Source: Snodgrassella sp. (GTDB lineage: Bacteria > Pseudomonadota > Gammaproteobacteria > Burkholderiales > Neisseriaceae). Taken from it: 64,000 nt of DNA. The DNA is taken from NCBI GenBank assembly GCA_024103515.1, contig JAGGIK010000003.1, positions 1 through 64,000 on the forward strand, read 5' to 3'. Position 1 is the stretch's first letter, and the number at the start of each line of letters is the position of its first letter. Shown here piece by piece: positions 19,850 through 31,666 of this stretch. Both the position numbers and the translations under genes were made by a program. Below the pieces are notes generated by a model, which was not told the origin of the DNA, searched no databases, and saw only the letters and a list, made by a program, of their open reading frames with translations.

Positions 19850-20890
19850 TGCAAAGGCTTGTTGTCATTCTTCGGTTATCATGAATTTTTCCCCTTTAAC
19901 CAATTCAGTTTTTATACTGTTAAATGTTGCTTCTGCCACTGCATTGTCATACCGACATCCCTTTTTACTGAGTGAACGCTGCAGATTAAATGTATTAATA
20001 CACTTGTTTACCAAGCAATTGTTTAGCAAATGCCTTTGCTCTATCTGAATGAAATAGATGGAATGAAGACAGCGGTTGCTTAATCTGACTTAGTGCAGAC
20101 ATCACTCAATCTGCTGTTTTATGTTGTCCAACACGATAACCGACAATCTGTCGGTTCGATAAATTCAGTCGTACACACAAATCATTCCAGCAATGGTTAA
20201 CACGAATATAGCTTAGGTCTGTCACGATAATCTGCTGCTAGGCACCGACATCCAACTGATGTTATATGCTTAGCTGTTGCTGCACTATTGCGTGCCATCT
20301 GATATGCTCGATAAGGTTTAAACGTATACTTTGGTCTTCATGCTAGCGACTTTATCAGTCGGGCAATGTCACGCCGATAAACACGGATACCTGTTGGTTA
20401 TCAGGCCAAACCAATGCCTCTGGTTTCATAAGATGGATCGCTGTGTTTAACAATAGTCACTATTGTATTGACGTTATGGGCGACCGATTTCGGTTTAGTG
20501 GTTTGGCACTGATAATAGGCATAATGTCTGGCTATCGCTCAGCAGCGACATCATGCCGCTACAGCATAACGATGTTGCTTTGCTTTCAGGATTTTGAGTT
20601 TGTGCCATGATCAGTGCAGCCAGCTGTAGGATATGGTATTCCAACCGCAGCTGCTTGAGTTCTTTGCGCCAAGCGATCAGTTCATTTTGTTCTGGCGTGC
20701 GGTTTCTTTGGTCTTAAAAGAACCACTTTTGCATGATTGGCTTATGCAGCGGTCTAAAGCGAAAAGTGTCAAATCGTATTGCTTGACCAACTCACTGCGC
20801 GATTTTCCCTGCTGATTAAATTTAACCATTTGTGCTTGGTAATCAGCACGAAAAGAGCGTTGTGCACGTTGTTGTTGATTCATCATTATT
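19850..20890 (-). mobile_element. Dead IS3-family insertion sequence
   Basis: On the minus strand the OrfA start is readable at 20886-20677 (QRSFRADYQAQMVKFNQQG, then YDLTLFALDRCISQS and SGSFKTKE). After a frameshift it continues NELIAWRKELKQLRLEYHI to LAALIMA at about 20700-20600. Much further down, at about 19990-19860, the end of the OrfB DDE domain is visible (YDNAVAEATFNSIKTEL). Stops and shifts in between make it inactive. I could not define terminal inverted repeats or target-site duplications. Confidence 0.8.
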
Positions 20891-21180
20891 TCCTTTTTAG
20901 CGTTAAATTTATCTTATCCCCCTAAAAAAAGGTTGTATGAATTGGTGTAGCCTATCCAATTATTAATTGATCTAAACAGATGGTTTATAAAGGTGTACGT
21001 TATACTTTCCAGCAATCAATCAGTTATGGTGTTATTCATAGTTAATGCAGCAAAATTAAACAGAAATTTAATGTTACTATCGCATAAAATGACAGCCAAA
21101 AGTAAAAATTCTCTATGATAAAAGTTCAATATCATTTCAACATGAGGTAAAAAACACCTGATTAATTTGTATCTATTTTG

Positions 21181-21900
21181 ACAGGAGCTGAATCAGGCAT
21201 TGCAGTTAAAGAAATCTGCCATAAATACGGCATAGGCAAAAAGAATTTGACTATTTATCAACAGCGGAAGAAACACAGTAGTATTGAATCGTCGGATAAC
21301 AAACGGTTGCTAGAGGCGGAAAATCGTAAGCTTAAGCAGATGTTTGTCTAGCTGAATTTAAAATAATCACTGCATCAAGAGGAATTCATAAACAATTGCT
21401 AGTGCCTAACAAGGAATGTAAACCTTGGAATCAAAAGCTACAAAATAGTCATCCTGTTGCTATTGTTATGATCTACTCTATTCAGTGCTTAAACTACTGT
21501 GCTAAGTATGATTAATTTCAGTTAGTGGATGATGCGATGATGATGTCGATACTGACTGCAATTATAAACAAGTGTGTACGCAGGGAGCTTTCCAAAATGT
21601 TTCATCGTATCCGCCCACTCAGCTAAAAATGAAATCATAACCGTGTCTAGTGATATATTGTGCATTTAAGCTTAATCTCAGGATAAAGCATAAACAACGT
21701 ATTTCACCACGCGCAGCCCAAAAAGTGCAGTACCGAATAAACTAGATGGATGTTGGTCAATGGGCTTGATGCATAACCACAGTCGCAATCAACGACGTTA
21801 GAACGTGAATATCATCGATGAGTGTCATCGTAAGGTATTAGGCAGTGACATTATGGTCAGCTTAGCGGCAGAAAAAATAAACTTTTATCTGGATTAACAT
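21181..21900 (+). mobile_element. Dead IS3-family element, IS407-like group
   Basis: The OrfA helix-turn-helix part reads ESGIAVKEICHKYGIGKKN, then NKRLLEAENRKLKQMFV, then a stop. The OrfB part is recognisable near 21750-21840 (WSMGLMHNHSRNQ then NIIDECHRKVLGSDI), matching the WSMDFMxD...NVIDDxNRE block of the IS407 group. Many stops and shifts are present. It is on the opposite strand to the neighbouring IS3 element and belongs to a different subgroup. A relative is at 57880-58560. Confidence 0.75.
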
Positions 21901-22312
21901 ACCGAAAATCATGATTATCCATTAAAACTATGCATAGATAATTAGATGATTTAAGCGTACTTATCAAATAGGGGTGTTAAATTTATATCTTTTTGATAAT
22001 CTAGAACAGGCAAAAGGTAACTGAAAAATGGCTAGCCATTTTTTATACCTAAAACTTTCCATAAGGTATTAATTAATTTGAAACTGTATGAATAAAAACA
22101 TAAAAACCAGTAATATTATTCTATACGTGAGTTTGTGTACTAACACTATGCGGTATTTATAATTAGAGTATCTCACAAAATAAAATATACCATTCCTTGC
22201 CTATACTATATTTATCCTACAAAACAAATTTTGTAAAGAAACGCATTAACCAATTCAACCCTTTATCACACAATACTCATAAGCGTTTTTAAATTTCTAC
22301 ATGGAGACAATA
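21901..22312. other. Upstream region of the PEBP gene, no gene seen
   Basis: About 410 AT-rich bases. Apart from the Shine-Dalgarno ggagac (22303-22308) I see no clear signal. Confidence 0.45.
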
Positions 22313-22798
22313 ATGTCATTAAATTTTACTCTTACCAGCCCAGAATTCAAAGATGGTGATAGAGTTGACAGCTCTTATCAAAGTGATCAGGACAATCAAT
22401 CACCCGCTTTAATATGGCAGAATGCGCCTGCCACAACCCAAAGTTTTGCAATTGCATGCCACGATCCAGATGCACCAACTGGCGGTGCAGGCTGGTGGCA
22501 CTGGATGGCCATTAATATACCGCCTTCTGTCACAGAATTAAAACGCGATACGGGCGCGCAAAATGGGCAGCATCTTCCAGCTGGTACACGGCAATTACGC
22601 AATGATACTGGTACTTTAGGCTATTCTGGTTTCTATCCACCTGTTGGAGATCCTCCTCACCGCTATATTTTCACAGTATATGCACTGGATACAGATAAAA
22701 TTGATGTGCCAGCTGACGCCAGCACCAGTATGACAGGCTTTATGGTGAATGCGCATACCATCGCTAAAACATCGATTACTGTCTATTATGGTCGTTAA
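22313..22798 (+). CDS. PEBP-family protein (YbhB/YbcL type)
   Basis: 161 residues from the ATG at 22313. The ATG at 22301 is rejected because ggagac, which lies between them, is the binding site of the second. The phosphatidylethanolamine-binding (Raf-kinase-inhibitor-like) signature is complete: HDPDAPTGGAGWWHW (about residues 48-62) and YPPVGDPPHRYIFTVYAL (about 106-123). No signal peptide, so cytosolic. The function of bacterial members is unclear. It is convergent with rbfA, sharing a bidirectional terminator. Confidence 0.92.
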   Translation: MSLNFTLTSPEFKDGDRVDSSYQSDQDNQSPALIWQNAPATTQSFAIACHDPDAPTGGAGWWHWMAINIPPSVTELKRDTGAQNGQHLPAGTRQLRNDTGTLGYSGFYPPVGDPPHRYIFTVYALDTDKIDVPADASTSMTGFMVNAHTIAKTSITVYYGR

Positions 22799-22820
22799 CG
22801 GTGACAAAAGCATTAATATA

Positions 22821-22850
22821 AAAAAGGTTAGCTCTCTCGCTAACCTTTTT
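22821..22850. terminator. Bidirectional terminator between PEBP gene and rbfA
   Basis: A 12-bp perfect stem (aaaaaggttagc / gctaaccttttt) with a 6-base loop; a T-run follows in both orientations. Confidence 0.93.
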
Positions 22851-22851
22851 A

Positions 22852-23223
22852 TTAGCCTTCAATTGGCTTTTCCTTCGCCACTGTCTCAATTAAATGCGAA
22901 ATACTCATACCGCGTTCCAATGATTCATCATAGACAAAAGATAATTCTGGTGTACGAAATAACTTAATACGACGCGCCAGTTCACTACGCAGATAACCCT
23001 TGGCATGTTTTAGTGCCTCTTCAGTAACGGCACGGGTATTATCATCCAATACTGTGTAGTAAATCACAGCATGACTATAATCACGGGTCACTTCTACTTC
23101 ATTAATGGTAATAAAACCTGCGCGAGGATCTTTAAGTCCAACCCGCACCAGTTCGGCCAACTCACGCATAATCTGTTCTTTTACACGATCCTGACGTGCA
23201 TAGCCACGTTGTGCTTTACGCAT
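22852..23223 (-). CDS. rbfA: 30S ribosome-binding factor A
   Basis: 123 residues, normal length. A late-stage 30S subunit maturation factor that binds 16S rRNA helix 1 and aids cold adaptation. Recognisable blocks are RVKEQIMRELAELVRVGLKDPR with ITINEVEVTRDYSHAVIYYTV (KH-like fold) and LRSELARRIKLFRTPELSFVYDES. It is the last gene of the rimP-nusA-infB-rbfA operon, 79 bases after infB with a hairpin between them. Confidence 0.96.
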   Translation of the reverse strand: MRKAQRGYARQDRVKEQIMRELAELVRVGLKDPRAGFITINEVEVTRDYSHAVIYYTVLDDNTRAVTEEALKHAKGYLRSELARRIKLFRTPELSFVYDESLERGMSISHLIETVAKEKPIEG

Positions 23224-23255
23224 AACCGCTCCTTTCTAGCCTGATCCAAAAATTC

Positions 23256-23285
23256 AGGCAGCCTGATGCACTTTTCAGGCTGCCT
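23256..23285 (-). repeat. Inverted pair of DNA-uptake-like dodecamers between infB and rbfA
   Basis: Arms aggcagcctga (23256-23266) and tcaggctgcct (23275-23285) pair perfectly over 11 bp with an 8-base loop. On the minus strand the left dodecamer reads AGGCTGCCTGAA and the right one AGGCAGCCTGAA. These equal two dialects of the Neisseriaceae DNA uptake sequence (Simonsiella- and Kingella-type). On the minus strand the stem is followed by gaattttt, so it may also act as a (partial) terminator after infB. Confidence 0.75.
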
Positions 23286-23302
23286 AAAACCTTTAATGCC
23301 AA

Positions 23303-26200
23303 TCAGAGCCGACGTGCAACTTCTACCACTTCAAAGGCCTCTAGCTGATCACCTTCTAAAATATCATTAAAGTTCTTCAGCATTAAACCACATTCAAAAC
23401 CCTGACGCACTTCTTTAACATCATCTTTAAAGCGTTTTAAAGACGCCAATTCACCAGTATGAACCACCACATTATTGCGAATCAAACGGACATGTGAATC
23501 ACGTTTAATCAAGCCATCAGTCACCATACAGCCGGCAATATTACCAACCTTAGAAACCGTGATCACCTGACGAATCTCAACAGTACCGGTAACATTTTCT
23601 TTTTGTTCCGGTGCCAACATACCACTCAAAGCCGCTTTAACATCATCAATAGCATCATATATGATATTGTAATATCGAATTTCCACATCTTCATGCTCAG
23701 CCAACTTACGTGCAGCAGCATCAGCACGAACATTAAAACCGATGATTACTGCTCCAGAAGCAATGGCAAGATTGACATCTGACTCACTGATCCCGCCCAC
23801 ACCACTGTGCAAGACATCTACACGCACTTCATTAGTAGATAGCTTTCTTAAGCTACCAGCCAAAGCCTCATATGAACCTTGCACATCGGCCTTAATAATT
23901 ATTGGTAAACTTTGCGCCTGGTTTTCACCCATGTTAGTAAACATGTTTTCTAATTTAGCCGCCTGCTGTTTAGCCAGACGAACATCACGGTATTTACCTT
24001 GACGGAACAAGGCAATTTCACGAGCCTTTTTCTCATCTGCCAGCACAATAAAGTCTTCACCCGCATTAGGAACATCAGATAAACCCAAAATTTCAACCGG
24101 AATTGATGGACCGGCGGATTCTATGGTTTTACCATTCTCATCCACCATGGCGCGTACTCGACCGAAAGCTGTACCAGCCAACAACACATCACCTTTATGT
24201 AATGTACCACTTTGTACCAGCAATGTAGCTACAGCACCGCGTCCTTTGTCTAAACGAGACTCAACCACAATGCCTTTGGCTGGTGCATCGATAGGAGCTT
24301 TCAGCTCTAGTACATCTGCCTCCAGCAATACCGCTTCTAGTAAGGCATCAATATTGGTACCTTGTTTAGCCGACACATCAATGAATTGCACATCACCGCC
24401 CCATGCATCTGGCACAACTTCATGCGCAGTCAATTCCTGACGAATACGTTCTGGATTGGCACCTTCTTTATCAATCTTATTTACAGCAACCACTAAAGGA
24501 ACTTTAGCAGCTTTGGCATGAGCAATTGCTTCGATCGTCTGAGGCATCACACCATCATCAGCAGCCACTACCAGAATCACAATATCAGTAGCCTGAGCAC
24601 CGCGCGCACGCATTGCCGTAAATGCCTCATGCCCCGGCGTATCTAGGAAAGTAATTACACCACGCAGTGTTTCAACATGATAAGCACCAATATGCTGAGT
24701 AATCCCCCCTGCTTCACCCTGTACCACGCGAGCACGACGAATATAATCCAGTAGCGAAGTTTTGCCATGGTCTACATGCCCCATTACAGTTACAACAGGT
24801 GGACGAGATACAGCTTCGGCATCAACCACAGTTTCATTTTCATCCAGAAATGCTTCTGGATCATCAGCTGCAGCAGCTTTACCAATATGACCCATTTCTT
24901 CAACTACAATCAGAGCAGTTTCCTGATCTAGAGATTGATTAATGGTAACCATCATGCCCATTTTCATCAATGTTTTGATAACCTCAGCGGCCTTGACAGC
25001 CATTTTGTGTGCCAATTCGGCAGCAGTAATGGTTTCAGGCACCAAAACTTCATGTACAACTGGCTCAGTTGGCGCCTGAAATGCATGCTGATTAGGCTGC
25101 AATTTAAGCTGCTTCTTATTGCCTTTTTTTCCACCACGTCTGCGATTTTCATCAGCATTAACAACATCAGCTGAGCGGCGGTTTTTGCCACCTCGTGCAG
25201 ATTTGCCTTTAGGCATCTCGTCTTCACGCTGGCGACGAGGTTCATCTTTTTTGCGGCGGCTTGCATTCTCTGCATTTGCCTCATTTGCTTTTGCTGGAGC
25301 ACTTGAAACAGGCTTTTTCTCACTAGGTTTAGCTGAGCGCACTTCTGCAGCTTTCCGCTCACTCGGCGCTTTACTTTCTTCTTTAGCCTGCTGTTTGGCC
25401 GCTTCTCGACGAGCCTGCCTTTCCTGTTTCTGTTTTAACAACATCTCGCGATGGGCGCGCATAGCTTCTGCACGTCGTGCCTCCTCATCACGTTGAGCCT
25501 GCTCTTCCGGACTGATGATCGGCTTAGACGCTTCAGCAACCAATGCCGCCAAATCAATCTTTTTCGTTTTTTTATTGTTACGGTTACGTTTAGATTTATG
25601 TTGCTCCTGCTTTTCAGCAGTCTTATTGTCTACCGGTGCACCTTGATTCTGATTCACAACTTCAATTTTTTCCTGTTTCACATCCTGTTTTATCACTTCA
25701 GTCTGCTCAGTCTCTTGTTTAGGTTTCTGTTCCTGTTTGCTGGCAGCTGCTTTAAGACGTGCTACTTCTGCTGCCGCAGCGGCAGCAGATTCTTCACGGC
25801 GCTTAGCCTCCGCTTCAACAGCAGCCAGTTTTGCTTCTTCCACTTCAGCTTCACTTTCTACCACAACTATATCCGCAGACGGTTCAGCATTTTCAGGTTT
25901 TATTTCTTCAGATAATTCTTCCGGCGCAATCGCCACCCGACGCCGACGTCGCATCTCTACTTCAACACCAGCAACTGTACTTTTCTCGGCAGGTTTCTTG
26001 CGATTAATAGTGATAGTACTGGTTGTCTGACTACCATTTGATTGCTTCAGATACACTAGTAGCTGTTTTTTATCAGCAGATGTCAGCTTATCTGAAGCTG
26101 CCTGTTTATGTACTCCAGCTTCTGCGAGCTGTTCTAGCAACCTTGCAGTTGATAAATGCAGCTCAGAAGCAAATTGTTCTACAGTTATTAGATTAGTCAT
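23303..26200 (-). CDS. infB: Translation initiation factor IF-2
   Basis: 965 residues from the ATG at 26200, with aaggg 9 bases upstream. A longer frame to 26224 would overlap nusA and is rejected. The N-terminal IF2 domain ([20 protein letters not shown]) is followed by a long charged Ala/Glu/Lys-rich linker (about 90-370), a second N-domain ([18 protein letters not shown]), and the GTPase domain with [19 protein letters not shown] and NKID. Domains II, C1 and C2 follow. It places initiator tRNA on the 30S subunit and drives subunit joining. The linker is long compared with E. coli. Confidence 0.97.
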   Translation of the reverse strand: MTNLITVEQFASELHLSTARLLEQLAEAGVHKQAASDKLTSADKKQLLVYLKQSNGSQTTSTITINRKKPAEKSTVAGVEVEMRRRRRVAIAPEELSEEIKPENAEPSADIVVVESEAEVEEAKLAAVEAEAKRREESAAAAAAEVARLKAAASKQEQKPKQETEQTEVIKQDVKQEKIEVVNQNQGAPVDNKTAEKQEQHKSKRNRNNKKTKKIDLAALVAEASKPIISPEEQAQRDEEARRAEAMRAHREMLLKQKQERQARREAAKQQAKEESKAPSERKAAEVRSAKPSEKKPVSSAPAKANEANAENASRRKKDEPRRQREDEMPKGKSARGGKNRRSADVVNADENRRRGGKKGNKKQLKLQPNQHAFQAPTEPVVHEVLVPETITAAELAHKMAVKAAEVIKTLMKMGMMVTINQSLDQETALIVVEEMGHIGKAAAADDPEAFLDENETVVDAEAVSRPPVVTVMGHVDHGKTSLLDYIRRARVVQGEAGGITQHIGAYHVETLRGVITFLDTPGHEAFTAMRARGAQATDIVILVVAADDGVMPQTIEAIAHAKAAKVPLVVAVNKIDKEGANPERIRQELTAHEVVPDAWGGDVQFIDVSAKQGTNIDALLEAVLLEADVLELKAPIDAPAKGIVVESRLDKGRGAVATLLVQSGTLHKGDVLLAGTAFGRVRAMVDENGKTIESAGPSIPVEILGLSDVPNAGEDFIVLADEKKAREIALFRQGKYRDVRLAKQQAAKLENMFTNMGENQAQSLPIIIKADVQGSYEALAGSLRKLSTNEVRVDVLHSGVGGISESDVNLAIASGAVIIGFNVRADAAARKLAEHEDVEIRYYNIIYDAIDDVKAALSGMLAPEQKENVTGTVEIRQVITVSKVGNIAGCMVTDGLIKRDSHVRLIRNNVVVHTGELASLKRFKDDVKEVRQGFECGLMLKNFNDILEGDQLEAFEVVEVARRL

Positions 26201-26210
26201 TCGCGTACCC

Positions 26211-27698
26211 TTATGCTTCGTCAAACCAGTGGGCGCGTGCAGCCATCACCACTTTCTTGGCAGTTTCTTCATCAATACCCGTGATTTCAATCAGTTCGTC
26301 AACAGAAAGTTCGGCCAAATCATCACGAGTTTTAATTCCTTCATTGGCCAGGTCATGCAGCATTTCCTGATCGACACCATCTAGGTTTTTCAGATCATCG
26401 TCCATATGCTCTAATTGCTCTTCAGAGACAATCGCCAAAGTCAGGATGGCATCACGGGCACGATTGCGCAGTTCATTAACGGTTTCTTCATCAAAACCAT
26501 CAATTTCGAGCATTTCTTGTACGGGCACATAGGCCACTTCTTCCAGACTAGTAAAGCCCTCTTGCACCAAAACTTCGGCTACAGCTTCATCAACACTTAG
26601 ATGATTAACAAACAATTCACGCAGTGCTCTATCTTCTGCTTCATGACGCTCCTGCGCTTCCTCTACAGTCATAATATTTAATTGCCATCCAGTTAACTCA
26701 GCAGCCAAACGAACATTTTGTCCACCACGACCAATGGCCAGTGCTAGCTGATCTTCTGCCACAATCACATCTACTGAATGATGATCTTCATCAATCAGAA
26801 TGCGAGTCACTTCAGCCGGACTTAAAGCATTAATGACAAATTGGGCAGTTTCTGGTGACCATAGCACCACATCAATTCGCTCTCCAGCCAACTCTTCAGT
26901 TACCGCATTAACACGAGAACCACGCACACCGATACAAGTTCCTTGCGGATCAACACGTGTGTCATTGGATTTCACTGCAATCTTGGCTCGCAGTCCAGGA
27001 TCACGACTAACTTCTTTAATTTCCAGCAAACCATCTTCGATTTCTGGCACTTCCAGTTCAAACAGTTTCAACAGAAATTCACGCGAGATTCTGGTCAAAA
27101 TCACCTGACTGCGATTGCCAATTTGATCTACCCGCAGAAATAAGGCACGTACGCGATCTCCATTACGGAAATTTTCACGCGGAATCATCTGATCACGAGG
27201 CAACAAGGCTTCCAGTCGGCCGATTTCTACAATCGCTCCATGCCGTTCAACCCGCTTAATAGTTCCCAGAACTAAATTATCTTTGCGCGCTAAAAATTCA
27301 TTTAAAATCTGTCCGCGCTCAGCATCACGTATCCGTTGCAAAATTACCTGCTTAGCAGTTTGCGCACCAATACGGCCAAACTCAACATTTTCAATCGGTT
27401 CTTCATAATACTCACCAATTTGAATAGCTGTACCGGGTATTTCTTCCTGAATTTCCTCAATCGTTTTCTGAATATCTGGATAGGTATAATCCTCATCAGC
27501 CACAATCAGCCAGCGACGAAAACTGCTATAGTCACCAGTATGACGATCAATAGCAACACGTACATCCATATTTTCACGTTCAGTTTTCTTCTTCGCTGCG
27601 CTGGCTAATGCAAACTCTAACGCACTGAATACAACTTCCGTATCTACATTTTTCTCACTCGCCAAAGCCTCGGCCAGCAGTAAAATTTCACGACTCAT
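26211..27698 (-). CDS. nusA: Transcription termination/antitermination factor NusA
   Basis: 495 residues. The N-terminal RNA-polymerase-binding domain ([18 protein letters not shown]) is followed by an S1 domain ([27 protein letters not shown]), KH1 and KH2 ([37 protein letters not shown], given in parts), and two C-terminal acidic repeats with helix-hairpin-helix pattern. It modulates pausing, termination and antitermination. The stop is 10 bases before infB, so the genes are tightly coupled. Confidence 0.97.
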   Translation of the reverse strand: MSREILLLAEALASEKNVDTEVVFSALEFALASAAKKKTERENMDVRVAIDRHTGDYSSFRRWLIVADEDYTYPDIQKTIEEIQEEIPGTAIQIGEYYEEPIENVEFGRIGAQTAKQVILQRIRDAERGQILNEFLARKDNLVLGTIKRVERHGAIVEIGRLEALLPRDQMIPRENFRNGDRVRALFLRVDQIGNRSQVILTRISREFLLKLFELEVPEIEDGLLEIKEVSRDPGLRAKIAVKSNDTRVDPQGTCIGVRGSRVNAVTEELAGERIDVVLWSPETAQFVINALSPAEVTRILIDEDHHSVDVIVAEDQLALAIGRGGQNVRLAAELTGWQLNIMTVEEAQERHEAEDRALRELFVNHLSVDEAVAEVLVQEGFTSLEEVAYVPVQEMLEIDGFDEETVNELRNRARDAILTLAIVSEEQLEHMDDDLKNLDGVDQEMLHDLANEGIKTRDDLAELSVDELIEITGIDEETAKKVVMAARAHWFDEA

Positions 27699-27745
27699 GT
27701 AATTCTCCTTGCAAGCTTTACGCTTACAACAATATAAACAATCGA

Positions 27746-28228
27746 TTAAATATTAAATTCGGGCTTTAAACGGGCTTTATCGATATTATGCCATTCAATC
27801 AGTACCGTTTTACTTGCGATCACCGCCGCACGTTTGGCCCGGCGAGCTTCATTAACCTCTTCCAGCGTAATACTGATTTGTTCTTTATCATCAATACCAT
27901 TAATCCGCCCGATAAAATTTTTCTGACCTTCTATCGGTAGACGTGTTTTAATTTTTACCAGCTGGCCGACAAACCGAGCAAAATCAGCAGGCTTAGTTAG
28001 CGGTCTATCCAAACCTGGACTAGAAATTTCCAGACGTTGATAGTCCACATCTTCAACAGCCAGCACCCTACTTAAATGATTACTGACCGCAACGCAGTCA
28101 TCCAGAGATATACCACTTTCAGGCTTGTCAATAAAAACCCGCAAATCCCCTTGAGCGGTTAATTCGTAATTTACCAACTCATAGCCCAGACCCGGCAAAG
28201 TTTTCTCTAAAATGCCTTGAATATCCAT
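27746..28228 (-). CDS. rimP: Ribosome maturation factor RimP
   Basis: 160 residues: [21 protein letters not shown], the [17 protein letters not shown] block, the highly conserved [21 protein letters not shown], and a C-terminal SH3-like domain with LEEVNEARR and KARLKPEF at the end. It assists early 30S assembly. First gene of the rimP-nusA-infB-rbfA operon, 47 bases before nusA. Confidence 0.96.
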   Translation of the reverse strand: MDIQGILEKTLPGLGYELVNYELTAQGDLRVFIDKPESGISLDDCVAVSNHLSRVLAVEDVDYQRLEISSPGLDRPLTKPADFARFVGQLVKIKTRLPIEGQKNFIGRINGIDDKEQISITLEEVNEARRAKRAAVIASKTVLIEWHNIDKARLKPEFNI

Positions 28229-28249
28229 CTGTGCTCCCTAAAAACAAAA

Positions 28250-28269
28250 AAATGGCCTAAGGGCCATTT
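28250..28269. terminator. Small hairpin upstream of rimP
   Basis: aaatggcc / ggccattt with a 4-base loop, flanked by an A-run on the left. On the minus strand it would be a terminator-like stem followed by tttttttgttttt just before rimP, so it could act as a leader attenuator. On the plus strand no gene precedes it. Confidence 0.5.
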
Positions 28270-28273
28270 CTCA

Positions 28274-28679
28274 ATAATTCGAAAAATTTCTTTATTTTAA
28301 CCTATTGTCAAAAAAAAAGAAAGCTTAAATCAGTATCTGTCTCATGAATTATAATATTTTTAGCTTATATATTTCAACACATTAGATTTTTAGCCTTAAC
28401 ATAATAAATAGAATTATTATTAATATATAAATACATTAAATTAAATACAGTTTCCTCAATTGCACAAACATAATTACCTTGAAATTGTTAATCAAATAAC
28501 TAAACCACCAAATAAATTAAATATCGTATACTTATCTTGGCAAAAGCTCATAATACGTTTAAAACCCTTTCACAAATGTCAATAGATTTAATTATATAAA
28601 AACTCTATCTTTTAGGATTGGCGAACCCCCCATGTAAAGACTAAACTTCCTTCCCCACTTTATTTCAAGAGACCAATAA
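28274..28679. other. AT-rich divergent region between rimP and kup
   Basis: About 400 bases with no gene. It must contain promoters for both the rimP operon and kup; I could not pick a convincing consensus pair. Confidence 0.45.
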
Positions 28680-30548
28680 ATGCGTTTACAACTCACGGCC
28701 AATAGCGCTACCACTCTAGCAGCATTGGGTATTGTTTACGGAGATATAGGCACCAGCCCCTTATATGCATTGAAAGAAAGCTTCCGCGCTTCTTCAATCA
28801 TTGCATCTGAAGCAAATGTATTGGGTTTTGTTTCCTTAATCATCTGGTCATTATTATTGATCGTCACCTTAAAATACGTATTATTTATTCTGCGGGCAGA
28901 TAACAATGGAGAAGGAGGAGTCGTCGTTTTAATGCAACAAGCTATAAAAAATGTCCGAGGCAAACCTGTTTGGATTATGATGATGGGATTAACCGGTACA
29001 GCCCTTTTTTATGGAGATGCCATGATTACCCCTGCCGTCTCCGTACTTTCAGCAGCAGAAGGATTGACCGTAATCAGCGAAAGCTTTCGTCCCTACGTCA
29101 TGCCTATTGCCTTAAGCATATTGTTTGCATTATTTTTTATACAGAAAAAAGGCACACATAAAATAGGTATATTATTTGGCCCGATTATGCTGGTATGGTT
29201 TAGTGCACTTGCCTTGATTGGTTTATATCAAATACTACATTCACCTAAAATCCTCATGGCATTCAACCCTTATTATGGCATTCAGTTTGCCATCACACAT
29301 GGCTGGGATGGCTTCATAGGCTTAGGCTGTGTTGTACTAGCAGTAACTGGAGCAGAAGCCTTATACGCGGATATGGGGCATTTTGGCCGGCGGCCTATTC
29401 AGACTGCTTGGTTGAAAATTGTCCTGCCCTGCCTACTACTAAACTATCTCGGTCAGGGAGCACTAATCTTGGGCGATCCGCTAGCCATTCGAAACCCTTT
29501 CTTTCTGAGCGTGCCGCACTGGTTACTCATTCCTTTTATTATTTTGGCCACCTTTGCAACCATCATAGCCAGTCAGGCCGTGATAGCAGGCGCTTTTTCA
29601 CTGACCCGCCAAGCCATCCAATTAGGTTTCGCCCCTCGCATGACCATTATTCACACCAACAATGAAGAAATAGGTCAGATCTATCTTCCACTAGTTAACT
29701 GGTTACTGCTGACAGCCGTTACCTTAGTTGTATTGGTTTTTCATGATTCAGAACATCTTGCTTCAGCTTATGGTATTGCCGTTACCGGCACAATGGTGAT
29801 TACCACCCTACTTTTCTGTATCGTCATGATTAAAAACTGGCATTGGCCCGCATTGTTAGCCTTACTATTGACTACAGTATTTCTATGTTTTGACCTGATT
29901 TTTTTCAGCAGCAACCTACTCAAATTGGTAAATGGAGGCTGGTTTCCGGTACTGGTAGCATTAGTAGTAGTTACCATTTTTTCAACTTGGCGCAAAGGCC
30001 AGTTGCAAATCAAACGAATGCATCAAAATAACGAATTTGCACTTGATGAATTTGTGCAAAATCTGCATGATTATCCTCCGCAGAGTGTTTGCGGCAATGC
30101 TGTTTACATGGTAGCAGATCCATTTAACGTGCCGCGGGCTTTACTCCATAATCTGAAACACAATAGAATATTGCATAACCATAACGTAATCTTGACAGTG
30201 AGAACCAAAGAGGTTCCGCACATTAGTGACAGTGAACGTATTGCCATGAAACAAATTGGACCTAACTTTACTCGAGTTATTGCCGATTACGGATTTCAAG
30301 AAACAGCTGACATCGGCCATATTCTCAAGTTAATGGCCGAACAGGGCATTGAGCTCGATACCATGGACACATCATTCTTTTTGTCACATGATAGCATCGT
30401 CGTTGCAGATAATACAAAACCGGGTAACATGGGTCGTCTACGTGCCCGACTATTCAAATGGTTGTATACAAATAGTGCTTCCGCCACTAATTATTACCAT
30501 ATACCTGCTAATCGGGTTGTCGAACTTGGCGCACAAGTGAAAATATAA
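28680..30548 (+). CDS. kup: Kup-family low-affinity potassium transporter
   Basis: 622 residues, full family length. It has about 12 membrane helices in residues 8-430, starting with the hallmark ALGIVYGDIGTSPLYALKE, then RADNNGEGGVVVLMQQA, TGTALFYGDAMITPA, TGAEALYADMGHFGRRPI and LNYLGQGALIL, and a cytosolic C-terminal domain of about 180 residues. It imports K+ with H+. It appears to be a single gene, with argC starting 32 bases later and probably partly co-transcribed. Confidence 0.96.
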   Translation: MRLQLTANSATTLAALGIVYGDIGTSPLYALKESFRASSIIASEANVLGFVSLIIWSLLLIVTLKYVLFILRADNNGEGGVVVLMQQAIKNVRGKPVWIMMMGLTGTALFYGDAMITPAVSVLSAAEGLTVISESFRPYVMPIALSILFALFFIQKKGTHKIGILFGPIMLVWFSALALIGLYQILHSPKILMAFNPYYGIQFAITHGWDGFIGLGCVVLAVTGAEALYADMGHFGRRPIQTAWLKIVLPCLLLNYLGQGALILGDPLAIRNPFFLSVPHWLLIPFIILATFATIIASQAVIAGAFSLTRQAIQLGFAPRMTIIHTNNEEIGQIYLPLVNWLLLTAVTLVVLVFHDSEHLASAYGIAVTGTMVITTLLFCIVMIKNWHWPALLALLLTTVFLCFDLIFFSSNLLKLVNGGWFPVLVALVVVTIFSTWRKGQLQIKRMHQNNEFALDEFVQNLHDYPPQSVCGNAVYMVADPFNVPRALLHNLKHNRILHNHNVILTVRTKEVPHISDSERIAMKQIGPNFTRVIADYGFQETADIGHILKLMAEQGIELDTMDTSFFLSHDSIVVADNTKPGNMGRLRARLFKWLYTNSASATNYYHIPANRVVELGAQVKI

Positions 30549-30580
30549 CCGCCAAATTAACCAAACTATAAAGGCTAAAA

Positions 30581-31621
30581 ATGAGTATAAAAATCGGTAT
30601 TGTTGGAGCCACAGGCTATACTGGTGTGGAATTACTGCGTCTGCTTGCTCACCATCCACAGGCCAAAGTCATTGCAGTGACCAGCCGTACTGAAGAAAAT
30701 ATAGCAGTAAGCGAGTATTTTCCCAGCTTACGCGGTTTCTATGACCATTTATTTCTTCGGCATCCGAACCATATCGATTTAAGCAGATGCGATGTAATAT
30801 TTTTTGCTACCCCAAATGGCATTGCCATGCAAGAAGCCCCGGCAATTTTAGCAAAAGGGATCAAAGTCATCGATTTATCAGCAGACTACCGCTTGCAGGA
30901 TGTCCCTACATGGCAACAATGGTATCACCTTACCCATGCCAGCCCAGAATGGGTTGCCAAAGCAGTTTATGGCTTACCTGAGCTCAATCGTTCAACAATT
31001 GCAAAAGCCCAACTTATTGCCAATCCAGGCTGCTATCCAACCTGCGTCAGCCTACCATTAATCCCCTTATTACAACAGAATTGTCTGTTATCAGCACACC
31101 CCATTATTGCCGACTGCAAATCAGGCATATCTGGCGCCGGACGTAAAGCCAATATTAACAGCCTCTACGCTGAAAGTAGCGATAACTTCAAAGCGTATGC
31201 CATCACCGGGCATCGGCACTTACCCGAAATCAAACAGACACTAAACAGCCTGCAACAGCAAAGTGGCAACAATTTTGTCTTCGTGCCCCACTTAACCCCC
31301 TTGATTCGTGGCATGCATGCCACCATATATTTACATATTGATAAGGCATATGACCCCTATCAACTGATAGCTGATTATTATCGGGACAGCTCATTTATTG
31401 ATGTTATGCCCGTAGGCAGCACCCCTGAAACCCGTTCTGTGCGTGGTGCGAACTTGTGCCGTATAAGCGTACAAAAGGCACCACAAAGCAATATGTGGAT
31501 CATATTGTCTGTAATCGACAACCTAGTTAAGGGTGCTGCAGGACAAGCTATACAAAATATGAATATCATGTTTGGGTTGAATGAAAGCTGTGGATTAACT
31601 CAAATACCGTTGTTACCCTAA
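30581..31621 (+). CDS. argC: N-acetyl-gamma-glutamyl-phosphate reductase
   Basis: 346 residues. Third step of arginine biosynthesis, NADPH-dependent. The Rossmann motif GATGYTG (9-15), the catalytic NPGCYPTC with Cys151, and the GHRHLPEI block with the catalytic His are all present. Long-chain type (about 345 residues), as in Neisseria. Other arg genes are not adjacent. Confidence 0.96.
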   Translation: MSIKIGIVGATGYTGVELLRLLAHHPQAKVIAVTSRTEENIAVSEYFPSLRGFYDHLFLRHPNHIDLSRCDVIFFATPNGIAMQEAPAILAKGIKVIDLSADYRLQDVPTWQQWYHLTHASPEWVAKAVYGLPELNRSTIAKAQLIANPGCYPTCVSLPLIPLLQQNCLLSAHPIIADCKSGISGAGRKANINSLYAESSDNFKAYAITGHRHLPEIKQTLNSLQQQSGNNFVFVPHLTPLIRGMHATIYLHIDKAYDPYQLIADYYRDSSFIDVMPVGSTPETRSVRGANLCRISVQKAPQSNMWIILSVIDNLVKGAAGQAIQNMNIMFGLNESCGLTQIPLLP

Positions 31622-31666
31622 CAAATTAGTTAAACTATACACATATAACTAACCAAGGATAAAATC

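Noticed and set aside
25119..26030. Several plus-strand frames opposite infB, Arg/Phe/Ser-rich
   Set aside because: Antisense shadows of the Ala/Glu/Lys-rich IF-2 linker.
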